Shown here piece after piece: positions 15,546 to 20,956 of a stretch of DNA of 20,956 bases. This stretch comes from UBA9676 sp035532275 (GTDB lineage Bacteria > Actinomycetota > Actinomycetes > Streptosporangiales > Streptosporangiaceae). The stretch spans positions 1 through 20,956 of the forward strand of contig DATKRG010000095.1 in assembly GCA_035532275.1 (NCBI GenBank). The letters run 5' to 3'. Within the stretch, counting starts at the first letter, position 1. Each line of letters starts with the position of its first letter. A program made the position numbers and the translations under genes. Under the pieces are notes generated by a model, which saw only the letters and a program-made list of their open reading frames with translations, was not told where the DNA came from and did no database searches.

Positions 15546-15860
15546 TTGCCTGAGGAGACAGCAAGGACGGCCGGCCGGGTCGGCTGCCCGTGGTGCGACT
15601 TCACCGGCGGGCCGCGTGCTCTCCACACCCACCTCGGTGACCAGCATGGTGACGCGGTCAGCACCCTGGAGCGTTACGGCAAGGTCTTTTATGAGGTCAC
15701 CTGCCCCCGCTGCGGTGCGCGTTACGAGCACGTGGTCAGGAAGGGCGCTGGTGACCCGGAGTTCGTGGCCGAGTTCGGGCGCCAGATCCAGCTGGTCGCC
15801 CTGGACATGCTCGTGCATCACCTCATGGCCGAGCACGAGCCGCAGCTGACAGGAGAGTGA
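15546..15860 (+). CDS. Small zinc-finger-like protein in the sHdr operon, unknown function
   Basis: A protein of about 104 residues, starting at TTG 15546 (GTGAGGCG just upstream; TTG 15528 is an alternative). The N terminus has CPWCDFTGGPRALHTHLGDQH, a C2H2-like finger (two Cys, then His residues 13, 15 and 20 from the second region), then CPRCGARYEH, a second CxxC pair. Near the C terminus is another His-rich stretch, HHLMAEHE. Two metal-binding knuckles in so small a protein suggest zinc binding. It lies between the membrane oxidoreductase and lbpA2 with no gap for a promoter, so it is expressed with the pathway. I do not recognise the family; a redox-sensing or metal-chaperone role is speculative. 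Confidence 0.7.
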   Translation: MPEETARTAGRVGCPWCDFTGGPRALHTHLGDQHGDAVSTLERYGKVFYEVTCPRCGARYEHVVRKGAGDPEFVAEFGRQIQLVALDMLVHHLMAEHEPQLTGE

Positions 15861-15864
15861 CGCC

Positions 15865-16302
15865 GTGGCGGTAGTCAACAACTGCGACCTGCCCGAGGAC
15901 CTGTACTACGTGGTCGGCAAGCACGTCTGGGCGCGGCGGGACGGTGACCTGGTGACGGTCGGGATGACCGACGTAGCCCAGAACCTGGCCAAGACCATCA
16001 TCGCCGTGACGCCGAAGGCCGCTGGCAAGACCGTGGCCAAGGGCCGTAACGTCGCCACCGTGGAGAGCGGCAAGTGGGTGGGCCCGGTCCCGGCGCCGGT
16101 CAGTGGCGAGATCGTCGAGGTCAACGTGGCACTCATCGCCTCACCCGGCCTCATCAACGCCGATCCGTACGGGGAAGGGTGGGTCGCCAGGCTGCGCCCG
16201 GCCGACTGGGACGGCGAGGCCGCCGACCTCGCCTCCGGCCCGGACGGGATCGAGGCATACCGGCGGTTCCTTGACGACCAGGGAATCGTCTGCGGCGGGT
16301 AG
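15865..16302 (+). CDS. lbpA: Lipoate-binding protein LbpA (copy 2)
   Basis: A 145-residue LbpA of the GcvH fold. The lipoylation site is Lys70 in VESGKWVGPVPAP, the usual ESGKW of the family, followed by the PVSGEIVEVN hairpin and DPYGEGWVARLRP. It has Cys7 in the N-terminal NNCDLPEDLYY and a C-terminal GIVCGG; LbpA proteins of the sHdr pathway often have such terminal cysteines, which the cysteine-free copy 1 lacks. GGAGAG precedes its GTG. It probably carries the lipoyl sulfur intermediate to the sHdr complex. It is followed 5 bases later by a near-parallel copy. Confidence 0.9.
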   Translation: MAVVNNCDLPEDLYYVVGKHVWARRDGDLVTVGMTDVAQNLAKTIIAVTPKAAGKTVAKGRNVATVESGKWVGPVPAPVSGEIVEVNVALIASPGLINADPYGEGWVARLRPADWDGEAADLASGPDGIEAYRRFLDDQGIVCGG

Positions 16303-16307
16303 GGGCC

Positions 16308-16763
16308 ATGACTGACCTGCTCTGGCACGGGTGCGTCATACCGGAGGACCTCCTGTACGACGTGGAGATGCACGTCTGGGTGCGGCTGGAGGACGGCACC
16401 GCGGTGCTGGGCATGACCGACGTCGCCCAGACCATGGGTGGCCGGATGGTCCAGGTCAGCTGGAAGAAGACCGGCCGCAGCTACGCCCGGGGCCGCACCC
16501 TTGCCGTCGTCGAGAGCGCCAAATGGGTGGGGCCGTTCCCCACCCCGCTGACCGCCGAGCTGCTGGAGGTCAACGAGGCCGCCTTCGCCGCCGACGTCGC
16601 CATCGCCAACCGCGACCCTTATGGAGCTGGCTGGATGGCCCGGGTACGGCCGGCCGCACTGGACACCGAGCGGCAGCACCTGCTGGCGGGCCCGGCCGCC
16701 TTCAGCCACTACCAGACGATGATCACCGAGCGCGGCATCCGCTGCTACCGGTGTGCCGGCTGA
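16308..16763 (+). CDS. lbpA: Lipoate-binding protein LbpA (copy 3)
   Basis: A 151-residue LbpA paralogue of the preceding gene, with the same order of motifs: GCVIPEDLLYDVEMHVW at the N terminus, Lys72 in VVESAKWVGPFPTP as the lipoylation site, then DPYGAGWMARVRP. It ends in GIRCYRCAG, a C-terminal CxxC where copy 2 has one Cys. The tandem placement and high similarity indicate gene duplication. LbpA2-type proteins are the lipoyl carriers of the sHdr pathway; two carriers may serve different partners or redox states. ATG 16308 has GTAGGGG upstream. Confidence 0.9.
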   Translation: MTDLLWHGCVIPEDLLYDVEMHVWVRLEDGTAVLGMTDVAQTMGGRMVQVSWKKTGRSYARGRTLAVVESAKWVGPFPTPLTAELLEVNEAAFAADVAIANRDPYGAGWMARVRPAALDTERQHLLAGPAAFSHYQTMITERGIRCYRCAG

Positions 16764-16801
16764 CGACCACGCCACGCGGCGCAGACAAGGAGTGATGACA
16801 G

Positions 16802-17311
16802 ATGAGCACCACCGACGACACGACCGGGCAGGACCAGCCCAAGCGGATGGCGATGATCTGCTGGAGCAGCGACCTCGACCGGGTCTGGCCCACCCTGATC
16901 CTGGCCACCACGGGTGCCGCCTCCGGGCTCGAGGTCGATGTGTTCTTCACGTTCTGGGGCCTGCGCGTGCTCCAGCGTAACGACAAGCGGGTCACCGGCA
17001 GGAGCTGGAAGCAGAAGATGGAGTCCCTGGTCGACCGGGGCGGTACCGACCACCTGAAGCTGGGCAAGATCCACATGGGTGGCATGGGCACCATGATGAT
17101 CAAGCAGCTCGCCGAGGAGTACAAGGTGGCCAGCCCGTCCGAGCTGCTGGAGATGGCCATTGACGTCGGCGTGCGCCTGCATCCGTGCCAGATGACCATG
17201 GACCTGTACGGGCTGGCCCGCGAGGACTTCATCGACGGCCTCCAGCCCACTCTGGGCGCGGCCAGCTTCATCGACATGGCCGCCAAGGCCGACATCACCC
17301 TGTTCATCTGA
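16802..17311 (+). CDS. dsrE3A: DsrE3A-like sulfurtransferase
   Basis: A 169-residue member of the DsrE3A group, cytoplasmic persulfide carriers. The signature is the conserved cysteine in PCQMTMDLYG (Cys129), with a second near the N terminus in MICWSSDLDR (Cys20). Also typical are VDVFFTFWGLRVL and MGTMMIKQL, and the closing ADITLFI. DsrE3A receives sulfur from a donor and hands it to TusA, so having tusA at the front of the operon and this gene at the end frames the sHdr complex with its delivery proteins. ATG 16802 is preceded by AAGGAGTGATG. It is the last gene of the block; no clear hairpin terminator follows. Confidence 0.88.
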   Translation: MSTTDDTTGQDQPKRMAMICWSSDLDRVWPTLILATTGAASGLEVDVFFTFWGLRVLQRNDKRVTGRSWKQKMESLVDRGGTDHLKLGKIHMGGMGTMMIKQLAEEYKVASPSELLEMAIDVGVRLHPCQMTMDLYGLAREDFIDGLQPTLGAASFIDMAAKADITLFI

Positions 17312-17386
17312 CGTCGCGCCACAGCCGGGAGATGCGGCATCCGGGGCCAGGGTGGCAGCGATTGCGGCTGGGGATGCCCTCCCTTC

Positions 17387-17414
17387 TTCACACAGTCTCC
17401 ACATCGGTTCCACG
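17387..17414 (+). promoter_or_regulatory. Triple 11-bp direct repeat, response-regulator box 1
   Basis: TTCACA at 17387-17392, TCCACA at 17398-17403 and TCCACG at 17409-17414 are spaced exactly 11 bases apart; a weak fourth unit (TGCGCA) starts at 17420. Eleven-base periodic direct repeats are the operator style of OmpR/PhoB-class regulators, the class encoded just downstream. GTGCTGCTTGC follows at 17429-17439, matching a sequence at the same distance after box 2. Binding by the neighbouring regulator is inferred. Confidence 0.75.
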
Positions 17415-17449
17415 TGACCTGCGCAGGTGTGCTGCTTGCTGGAGGTGAG

Positions 17450-17468
17450 CGGCCGGAGTGACCGGCCG
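17450..17468. promoter_or_regulatory. GC-rich perfect hairpin upstream of the small membrane gene
   Basis: CGGCCGG at 17450-17456 and CCGGCCG at 17462-17468 are perfect inverted repeats with a 5-base loop. No T-run follows, so it is not a Rho-independent terminator. It lies between box 1 and the start at 17492, in the probable 5-prime leader. Operator or leader structure is possible. Confidence 0.4.
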
Positions 17469-17491
17469 GGAAACCATGGAGGCAGGTAGCG

Positions 17492-17722
17492 ATGATGTGG
17501 GGTGCTGGCTGGGGAGGCATGTGGACTGGCTGGGTGTTCACGGCGGTCATACTGGCGCTGCTGGTCGCGGGGATAGTGTGGCTTGTCCGGGGCGTGAACA
17601 GGCCGGGGGATGATGGCCGCGATGGCGCCCGGACCTGGTGGTGCTGGATCTGGGGCTGCCTGATGTCCCGGGCGAAGAGGTGGCCAGGGAGGTTTGCCGC
17701 CTCGCGGAGACGCCGATCCTGA
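17492..17722 (+). CDS. Small membrane protein, possibly fused to response-regulator remnant
   Basis: The first 45 or so residues look like a genuine small membrane protein: Met/Trp/Gly-rich start MMWGAGWGGMWTGWV, one transmembrane helix (about residues 14-33, VFTAVILALLVAGIVWLV), then RGVNRPGDDGRDGA. The remaining 30 residues (Trp- and Arg-rich) read in the wrong frame of the response regulator and are unlike a protein. Actinobacterial proteins of this start usually continue with a SHOCT-type domain, absent here. GGAGGCAGG precedes the ATG at 17492. Because the following response regulator also lacks its beginning, the simplest reading is a deletion joining both genes. The true 3-prime end of this gene is thus probably missing. 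Confidence 0.55.
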   Translation: MMWGAGWGGMWTGWVFTAVILALLVAGIVWLVRGVNRPGDDGRDGARTWWCWIWGCLMSRAKRWPGRFAASRRRRS

Positions 17723-18189
17723 TGCTGACGGCAAAGGTGACCGGGGCTGACCGGATCCGGGGCCTGGAACTGGGCGCCGACGACTACCTGACGAAGCCGT
17801 TCAGCCCCCGGGAACTGGTGCTCCGGGTGCAGGCGGTGCTGCGCCGGGGGCGCGTCCCTGCCGCGGTGGGTGGCCCGGCTTCGTTCGGTGGGGGCCAGCT
17901 GGTCCTCGATGAGGAGCGGCACCGGGTGACCGTCGGGGGCGCTGTGGTTGAGCTGACCCCGACCGAGTGGGGCATCCTGCTGGCCTTGGCTGCGGTTCCT
18001 GGCCGGGTGTATTCGCGTTTGGAGCTGGTCAACCGGGTCCGGGGGTATGAGTTCGAGGGCTATGAGCGGACCATCGATTCGCATGTGAAGAACCTGCGGC
18101 GGAAAATCGAGCGCGACCCCGGGGCGCCGGAGATCGTTGAGACGGTGCTGGGTGCTGGTTACCGGCTCGGCTTCACACGCGATGGCTGA
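17638..18189 (+). pseudogene. OmpR/PhoB-family response regulator, N-terminally truncated receiver
   Basis: The 183-residue reading has a partial receiver domain and a complete winged-helix output domain. It begins MVLDLGLPDV at the phosphoacceptor strand (the Asp in VLDLGLP) and keeps LTAK and TKPF (conserved Thr and Lys), but the expected first 45 residues with the acidic pair are missing. In frame, upstream codons run back only as WPRWRPDLV before a TGA at 17611. The output domain has LTPTEWGILLALA, the recognition helix YERTIDSHVKNLRRKI and VLGAGYRLG. GTG 17638 has no convincing ribosome site. It overlaps the small membrane gene by 85 bases. Without the acidic pair, normal phosphorylation is doubtful; DNA binding may remain. 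Kinase follows with 8-base overlap. Confidence 0.75.
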
Positions 18190-19561
18190 TCGAAGGATGG
18201 GCCGGCTCGGGTCGCGCCTGGCGCTGGCATTTGTCGTGGTCGCGGTCTTGGCGGTGGCCCTGCTCGCGGCGCTGACCCTGATTGCCGCCGGGACGCAGGT
18301 TTCCGGGCTGGCCGCGAGCCAGCAGCGGGACACGGTGAACTCGGTGGCTGTGGCGCTGGGCCTGGCATACCGGGGTGGCGGCGGGTGGGAGCACGCCGAT
18401 CTGCGGCCCGCCTACACGGTCGCGGCGTCGGCGGGTGCCCGCTTGCAGGTGCTTGACCAGCGTGGGCAGGTGGTCGTCCCCGAGGGGTTCGATCCCTCCC
18501 AGATGATGGCGGGCATGATGGGTGCCATGCACGCCGGCGGCGGCGTGCCCGGGCCGGCCGGTGAGCCGGTTCAGGCGGCGGTCACGGTGGGTGGGGCCCG
18601 GGTGGGGACCGCGGTGCTCCGGTTTCCGGGCGGCGGGCTTCCGGCAGCTGAGCAGCGGGTGCGCACCGGCCTGGAGCAGGCGGTGGCGCTGGGGGCGGGG
18701 CTGGCCGCCGTTCTCGCGCTGGTGGTTTCCTGGTTGATCGCCCGCCGGATCACCGGGCCGCTGGTGAGCCTGACCCGGACGGTCGCCTTGATCGAATCTG
18801 GGCAGCGCGGGGCGCGGGCCGGGCTGGCGTCGGCGCCGGGTGAGATCGGGGAACTCGCGGTGGCGTTCGACCGGATGGCTGATGCCCTGGGCCGCGAGGA
18901 CTCCTTGCGCCAGCAGCTGCTGGCTGATGTGGCCCACGAGCTGCGGACTCCGATCACCATCTTGCAGGCCTATTGCGAGCAGATGGCGGATGGGACCGAG
19001 CCGGCCACCCCGGCCCGGCTGGCCTCGCTCCGCGATGAGGTGCTGCGGCTTGGCCGCCTGGTCGCCGATCTGGAGACCCTGGCCGCGGCCAGGGCGGCCG
19101 GGCTGGCGATGGTCAAGGCGCCCGTCGATCTGGCCGGGGTGGCCGCTGGCGTGGCGGATCTTCTCGGGCCAGCCTTTGAGTCCGCCGGGGTCGAACTGGT
19201 GCCCCGGCTGGAGCCGGTGGTGGTTGAGGGTGATGCCACCCGGCTGAGCCAGGTCGTCACGAATCTGCTCACCAACGCCCTGAAGTTCAGCCCCTCCGGC
19301 GGGCAGGTGATGCTTGCCACCGGGGCCAGCGGCGGGCTGGCGCGCCTGGAAGTCGCTGATGGGGGCCCGGGGATCCCGGAGCAGGAACTCCCGCACATCT
19401 TTGACAGGTTCTGGCGCGGCAGTGCTGGCCGCCGGGCTGCGGGCAGCGGCATCGGGCTGGCGGTGGTCGCTGAACTGGTCCGCGCCCACGCGGGCCAGGT
19501 GCAGGTGGCGGCCGAACCCGGCCATGGGACCCGGTTCACGGTCCTGCTTCCCCGCTGCTGA
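18182..19561 (+). CDS. Two-component sensor histidine kinase with Met-rich sensor region
   Basis: A 459-residue kinase, start ATG 18182 overlapping the regulator stop. Layout: membrane helix 1 (residues about 13-36), extracytoplasmic region 38-163, membrane helix 2 (165-186), HAMP (187-238), HisKA with His252 in DVAHELRTP, and an ATP-binding domain with NLLTNALKFS (N box), DGGPGIPE (G1), FDRFWRG (F box) and GSGIGLAVV (G2). All catalytic elements are intact. The sensor loop has MMAGMMGAMHAGGG at residues 108-121, a Met/His cluster of the sort that binds copper or silver. It fits with the Met/His-rich exported protein next door. Signal is inferred, not shown. Confidence 0.9.
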   Translation: MADRRMGRLGSRLALAFVVVAVLAVALLAALTLIAAGTQVSGLAASQQRDTVNSVAVALGLAYRGGGGWEHADLRPAYTVAASAGARLQVLDQRGQVVVPEGFDPSQMMAGMMGAMHAGGGVPGPAGEPVQAAVTVGGARVGTAVLRFPGGGLPAAEQRVRTGLEQAVALGAGLAAVLALVVSWLIARRITGPLVSLTRTVALIESGQRGARAGLASAPGEIGELAVAFDRMADALGREDSLRQQLLADVAHELRTPITILQAYCEQMADGTEPATPARLASLRDEVLRLGRLVADLETLAAARAAGLAMVKAPVDLAGVAAGVADLLGPAFESAGVELVPRLEPVVVEGDATRLSQVVTNLLTNALKFSPSGGQVMLATGASGGLARLEVADGGPGIPEQELPHIFDRFWRGSAGRRAAGSGIGLAVVAELVRAHAGQVQVAAEPGHGTRFTVLLPRC

Positions 19562-19567
19562 CCCTTC

Positions 19568-19595
19568 TCCACACGGCCTCCACATCACCTGCACA
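19568..19595 (+). promoter_or_regulatory. Triple 11-bp direct repeat, response-regulator box 2
   Basis: TCCACA at 19568-19573, TCCACA at 19579-19584 and TGCACA at 19590-19595 are spaced exactly 11 bases apart, matching box 1 unit for unit. GTGCCGCTTGC at 19609-19619 lies at the same relative distance as in the first promoter. It is located directly after the kinase stop and 95 bases before the exported-protein gene, which it likely controls. Confidence 0.75.
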
Positions 19596-19662
19596 CCGCC
19601 TGCCACGCGTGCCGCTTGCATGGCAGTGAAGGCGGAAGACGCCCAGGCAGAAGGAGGACATC

Positions 19663-19980
19663 ATGAACAACAAGCTGGTGGCAGGCCTCGCCGCCGCCGG
19701 TGTTCTGGCCGGTGGGGGAACCGCGGCTGCCCTGATCACGGCAGCCGGTACGGCGCCCGCGTCCGCGAACACGATTACCGCCGTATCCACCACGGCTACT
19801 ATGCCGGCCGGCAGCCCGCTGGCGTCACTGGCCGCCAAGGGCACGATCACCCAGTCCCAGGCCACCGCCGTCACCAGCGCATTCACCCAGCAGATCAGGG
19901 CGCACTGGGGGGACAGCCACGGCATGCGCGGCCATAGCCCAGGCATGATGGGCGGCTCGCACATGGGATGGGCGAACTGA
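19663..19980 (+). CDS. Small exported Met/His-rich protein, putative metal-binding
   Basis: A 105-residue protein with a clear signal sequence: MNNK, then a hydrophobic run (LVAGLAAAGVLAGGGTAAALI), and a possible cleavage after PASA near residue 35. The mature part has a Thr/Ser-rich linker, an amphipathic helix (LASLAAKGTITQSQATAV) and a C terminus rich in His and Met: HGMRGHSPGMMGGSHMGW. Such clusters bind copper or related metals. AAGGAGGACATC precedes the ATG, and box 2 lies upstream, so it is probably a target of the two-component system. I do not recognise a named family; secretion is well supported, metal binding is inferred. Confidence 0.75.
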   Translation: MNNKLVAGLAAAGVLAGGGTAAALITAAGTAPASANTITAVSTTATMPAGSPLASLAAKGTITQSQATAVTSAFTQQIRAHWGDSHGMRGHSPGMMGGSHMGWAN

Positions 19981-20024
19981 CCCCAGTCCCTGGCTGACCG
20001 CGTGCCAGCACCTGACCGCGCCGC

Positions 20025-20498
20025 TCAGTCGCGGTCCGGCAGCTGCCGGCCGTCCCTGGTCTGCGCTTGCGCGGCGACGCGCCGCATCCGGACCATGAGG
20101 GATGCCGACGGCGTGACCTTTCCTGACATGTAAGTGGACAGGCGCGGACGGGAGGTGCCGAGCCGGAGTGCGAAGTCCTGCTGCGACAGGCCGGATCGGG
20201 CGACGAGGTCGCGTATCTCGCCCGCGACCTGTTCGCGTTCGGCGTCGGCGGTGTCCTGGCGGGCGCACTCGATGACGGTCGTCAGGAGTTCGCTGGTGCC
20301 GTAGGGCCGGGACAGCTCGACGGCTTCGAGAATCTGCTGCGCAACGGGTCCCCATGGGTCGGCGCGGACGGCGGCGGCCAACCGCCGCCAGTCGGGCAGG
20401 GTGCCGCGCTCGACCGCCGTGAGGATGCCCTCGAAGGGCCAGGTCTCGACGGGGTCATCGACGGAGGCGGTGATGTTCCGGAACTTCAGCGCGCTCAT
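20025..20498 (-). CDS. XRE-family antitoxin-like DNA-binding protein
   Basis: A 157-residue protein on the minus strand, starting at ATG 20498, which overlaps the stop of the upstream gene by 4 bases (ATGA), so the two are co-translated. The C-terminal part (about residues 100-145) is a Cro/C1-type helix-turn-helix: LVARSGLSQQDFALRLGTS, RPRLSTYMSGKVTPS. The N-terminal half has a PVETWPFEGILTAVERGTL stretch of unknown role. A DNA-binding protein coupled to an AbiEii-like gene suggests the antitoxin side of a type IV toxin-antitoxin pair. The assignment rests on context and HTH alone. Confidence 0.65.
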   Translation of the reverse strand: MSALKFRNITASVDDPVETWPFEGILTAVERGTLPDWRRLAAAVRADPWGPVAQQILEAVELSRPYGTSELLTTVIECARQDTADAEREQVAGEIRDLVARSGLSQQDFALRLGTSRPRLSTYMSGKVTPSASLMVRMRRVAAQAQTRDGRQLPDRD

Positions 20499-20956
20499 CG
20501 TGTCATCTCCGTGGCCAGCGACCTGCACACGCCGGTGACAGTCTCCCAGGTGGCCCAGCGGGCGTCGAGTCCCTTGTAGCTGCCCAGCTGCCCGATCGTC
20601 CGCTGGTCCGCCGGACGTGGATCGGCGAGCTGGCGAGCGAGCTGCGTTGCGACGCCCTCCGCGTCAGGGCCGCGCTGGTCGCTGTAGTAAAGGTCGATGC
20701 GGGCGAGGACCTGCCCGGAATGCGGGATCCCGTAGCGGTCGGACAGGGCGGCCACGTCGAGGTAGTCCCGGACCTGGTTCCGCCGGACGATCAGGTAGCC
20801 CTTGATCCGCAGGGTCTCCTCCGGTGTCGGCACGCGCAGCTTCTGCCCGGAAGGCAGCTCGACCTCGGTGACCTCGAGCGGCCTGCTCCGGATGAGCTGG
20901 CGGACGCCGGACTCAATGTCACCCAGCTCGCCGAGGATGATCTTGCCGGGGGCGAC
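20495..20956 (-). CDS. Putative AbiEii-like nucleotidyltransferase, 5-prime end outside the window
   Basis: The open frame continues without a stop to the right edge, so only the C-terminal 153 residues are seen. It reads PSGQKLRVPTPEETLRIKG, then YLIVRRNQVRDYLDVAALSD, which resembles the region after the catalytic core of AbiEii/AbiGii toxin nucleotidyltransferases (a PSPEE-LRIKA-type stretch and RDxxDxxxL). The GTG at 20833 is an internal codon, not the start. The 4-base overlap with the HTH gene downstream fits a toxin-antitoxin operon. The catalytic nucleotidyltransferase residues lie outside the window, so the call is tentative. Confidence 0.6.
   Translation of the reverse strand, partial: VAPGKIILGELGDIESGVRQLIRSRPLEVTEVELPSGQKLRVPTPEETLRIKGYLIVRRNQVRDYLDVAALSDRYGIPHSGQVLARIDLYYSDQRGPDAEGVATQLARQLADPRPADQRTIGQLGSYKGLDARWATWETVTGVCRSLATEMTR

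Noticed and set aside
17322..17370. CAGCCG ... CGGCTG inverted repeat after the DsrE3A-like gene
   Set aside because: Arms are short and about 37 bases apart, with no T-run; not convincing as a terminator.
1..20956. Dissimilatory sulfite reductase (dsrAB), rhodanese, LipA and LipT genes
   Set aside because: I looked for them because of the sulfur and lipoate context and saw none in this window; they may lie outside it.

Overview
The window is very GC-rich (roughly 70 percent by eye), densely packed and uses many GTG starts, which suggests an actinobacterium (Actinomycetota). This is an inference from composition and gene style, not from a marker gene. I see no rRNA, tRNA, CRISPR array, transposase or phage gene.

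Region 1 (1-1344) is regulatory. It holds a perfect 21-bp palindrome at the left edge, two tandem ArsR-family regulators, a small cysteine-rich zinc-ribbon-like gene on the minus strand, and an AT-rich divergent promoter region that fires right into the main cluster.

Region 2 (1345-17311) is a 16-kb, almost gap-free plus-strand operon for a sulfur-oxidising heterodisulfide-reductase-like (sHdr) pathway. The order is tusA, a dsrE-family gene, shdrC1, shdrB1, shdrA, the sHdr-associated hypothetical gene, a fused HdrC2-HdrB2 protein, a lipoate ligase, lbpA1, a radical SAM protein, the bipartite ligase sLpl(AB), a second radical SAM protein, etfB, etfA, a membrane ETF:quinone oxidoreductase-like iron-sulfur protein, a small zinc-finger-like gene, lbpA2, lbpA3 and a DsrE3A-like gene. 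The reading is that TusA and DsrE proteins carry sulfur as persulfide to the sHdr complex. The lipoyl-binding LbpA proteins carry the sulfur intermediate. The two radical SAM proteins and the ligases build lipoate on LbpA. EtfAB and the membrane protein pass electrons to the quinone pool. The fused C2-B2 subunit with linked etfAB and membrane oxidoreductase matches what I recall as the type II sHdr arrangement. Three LbpA paralogues, two ligases and the two in-operon zinc proteins are the distinctive parts.

Region 3 (17312-19980) is a two-component locus: a small membrane protein, a response regulator that lacks its receiver N terminus, an intact histidine kinase with a Met-rich sensor loop, and a small exported Met/His-rich protein. 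Two matching promoters carry triple 11-bp-spaced direct repeats, a typical OmpR/PhoB-class operator. Metal (for example copper) sensing is a reasonable guess.

Region 4 (20025-20956, minus strand) is a two-gene unit resembling an AbiE-type toxin-antitoxin pair: an XRE-domain protein and the C-terminal part of a putative AbiEii-like nucleotidyltransferase cut by the window edge.
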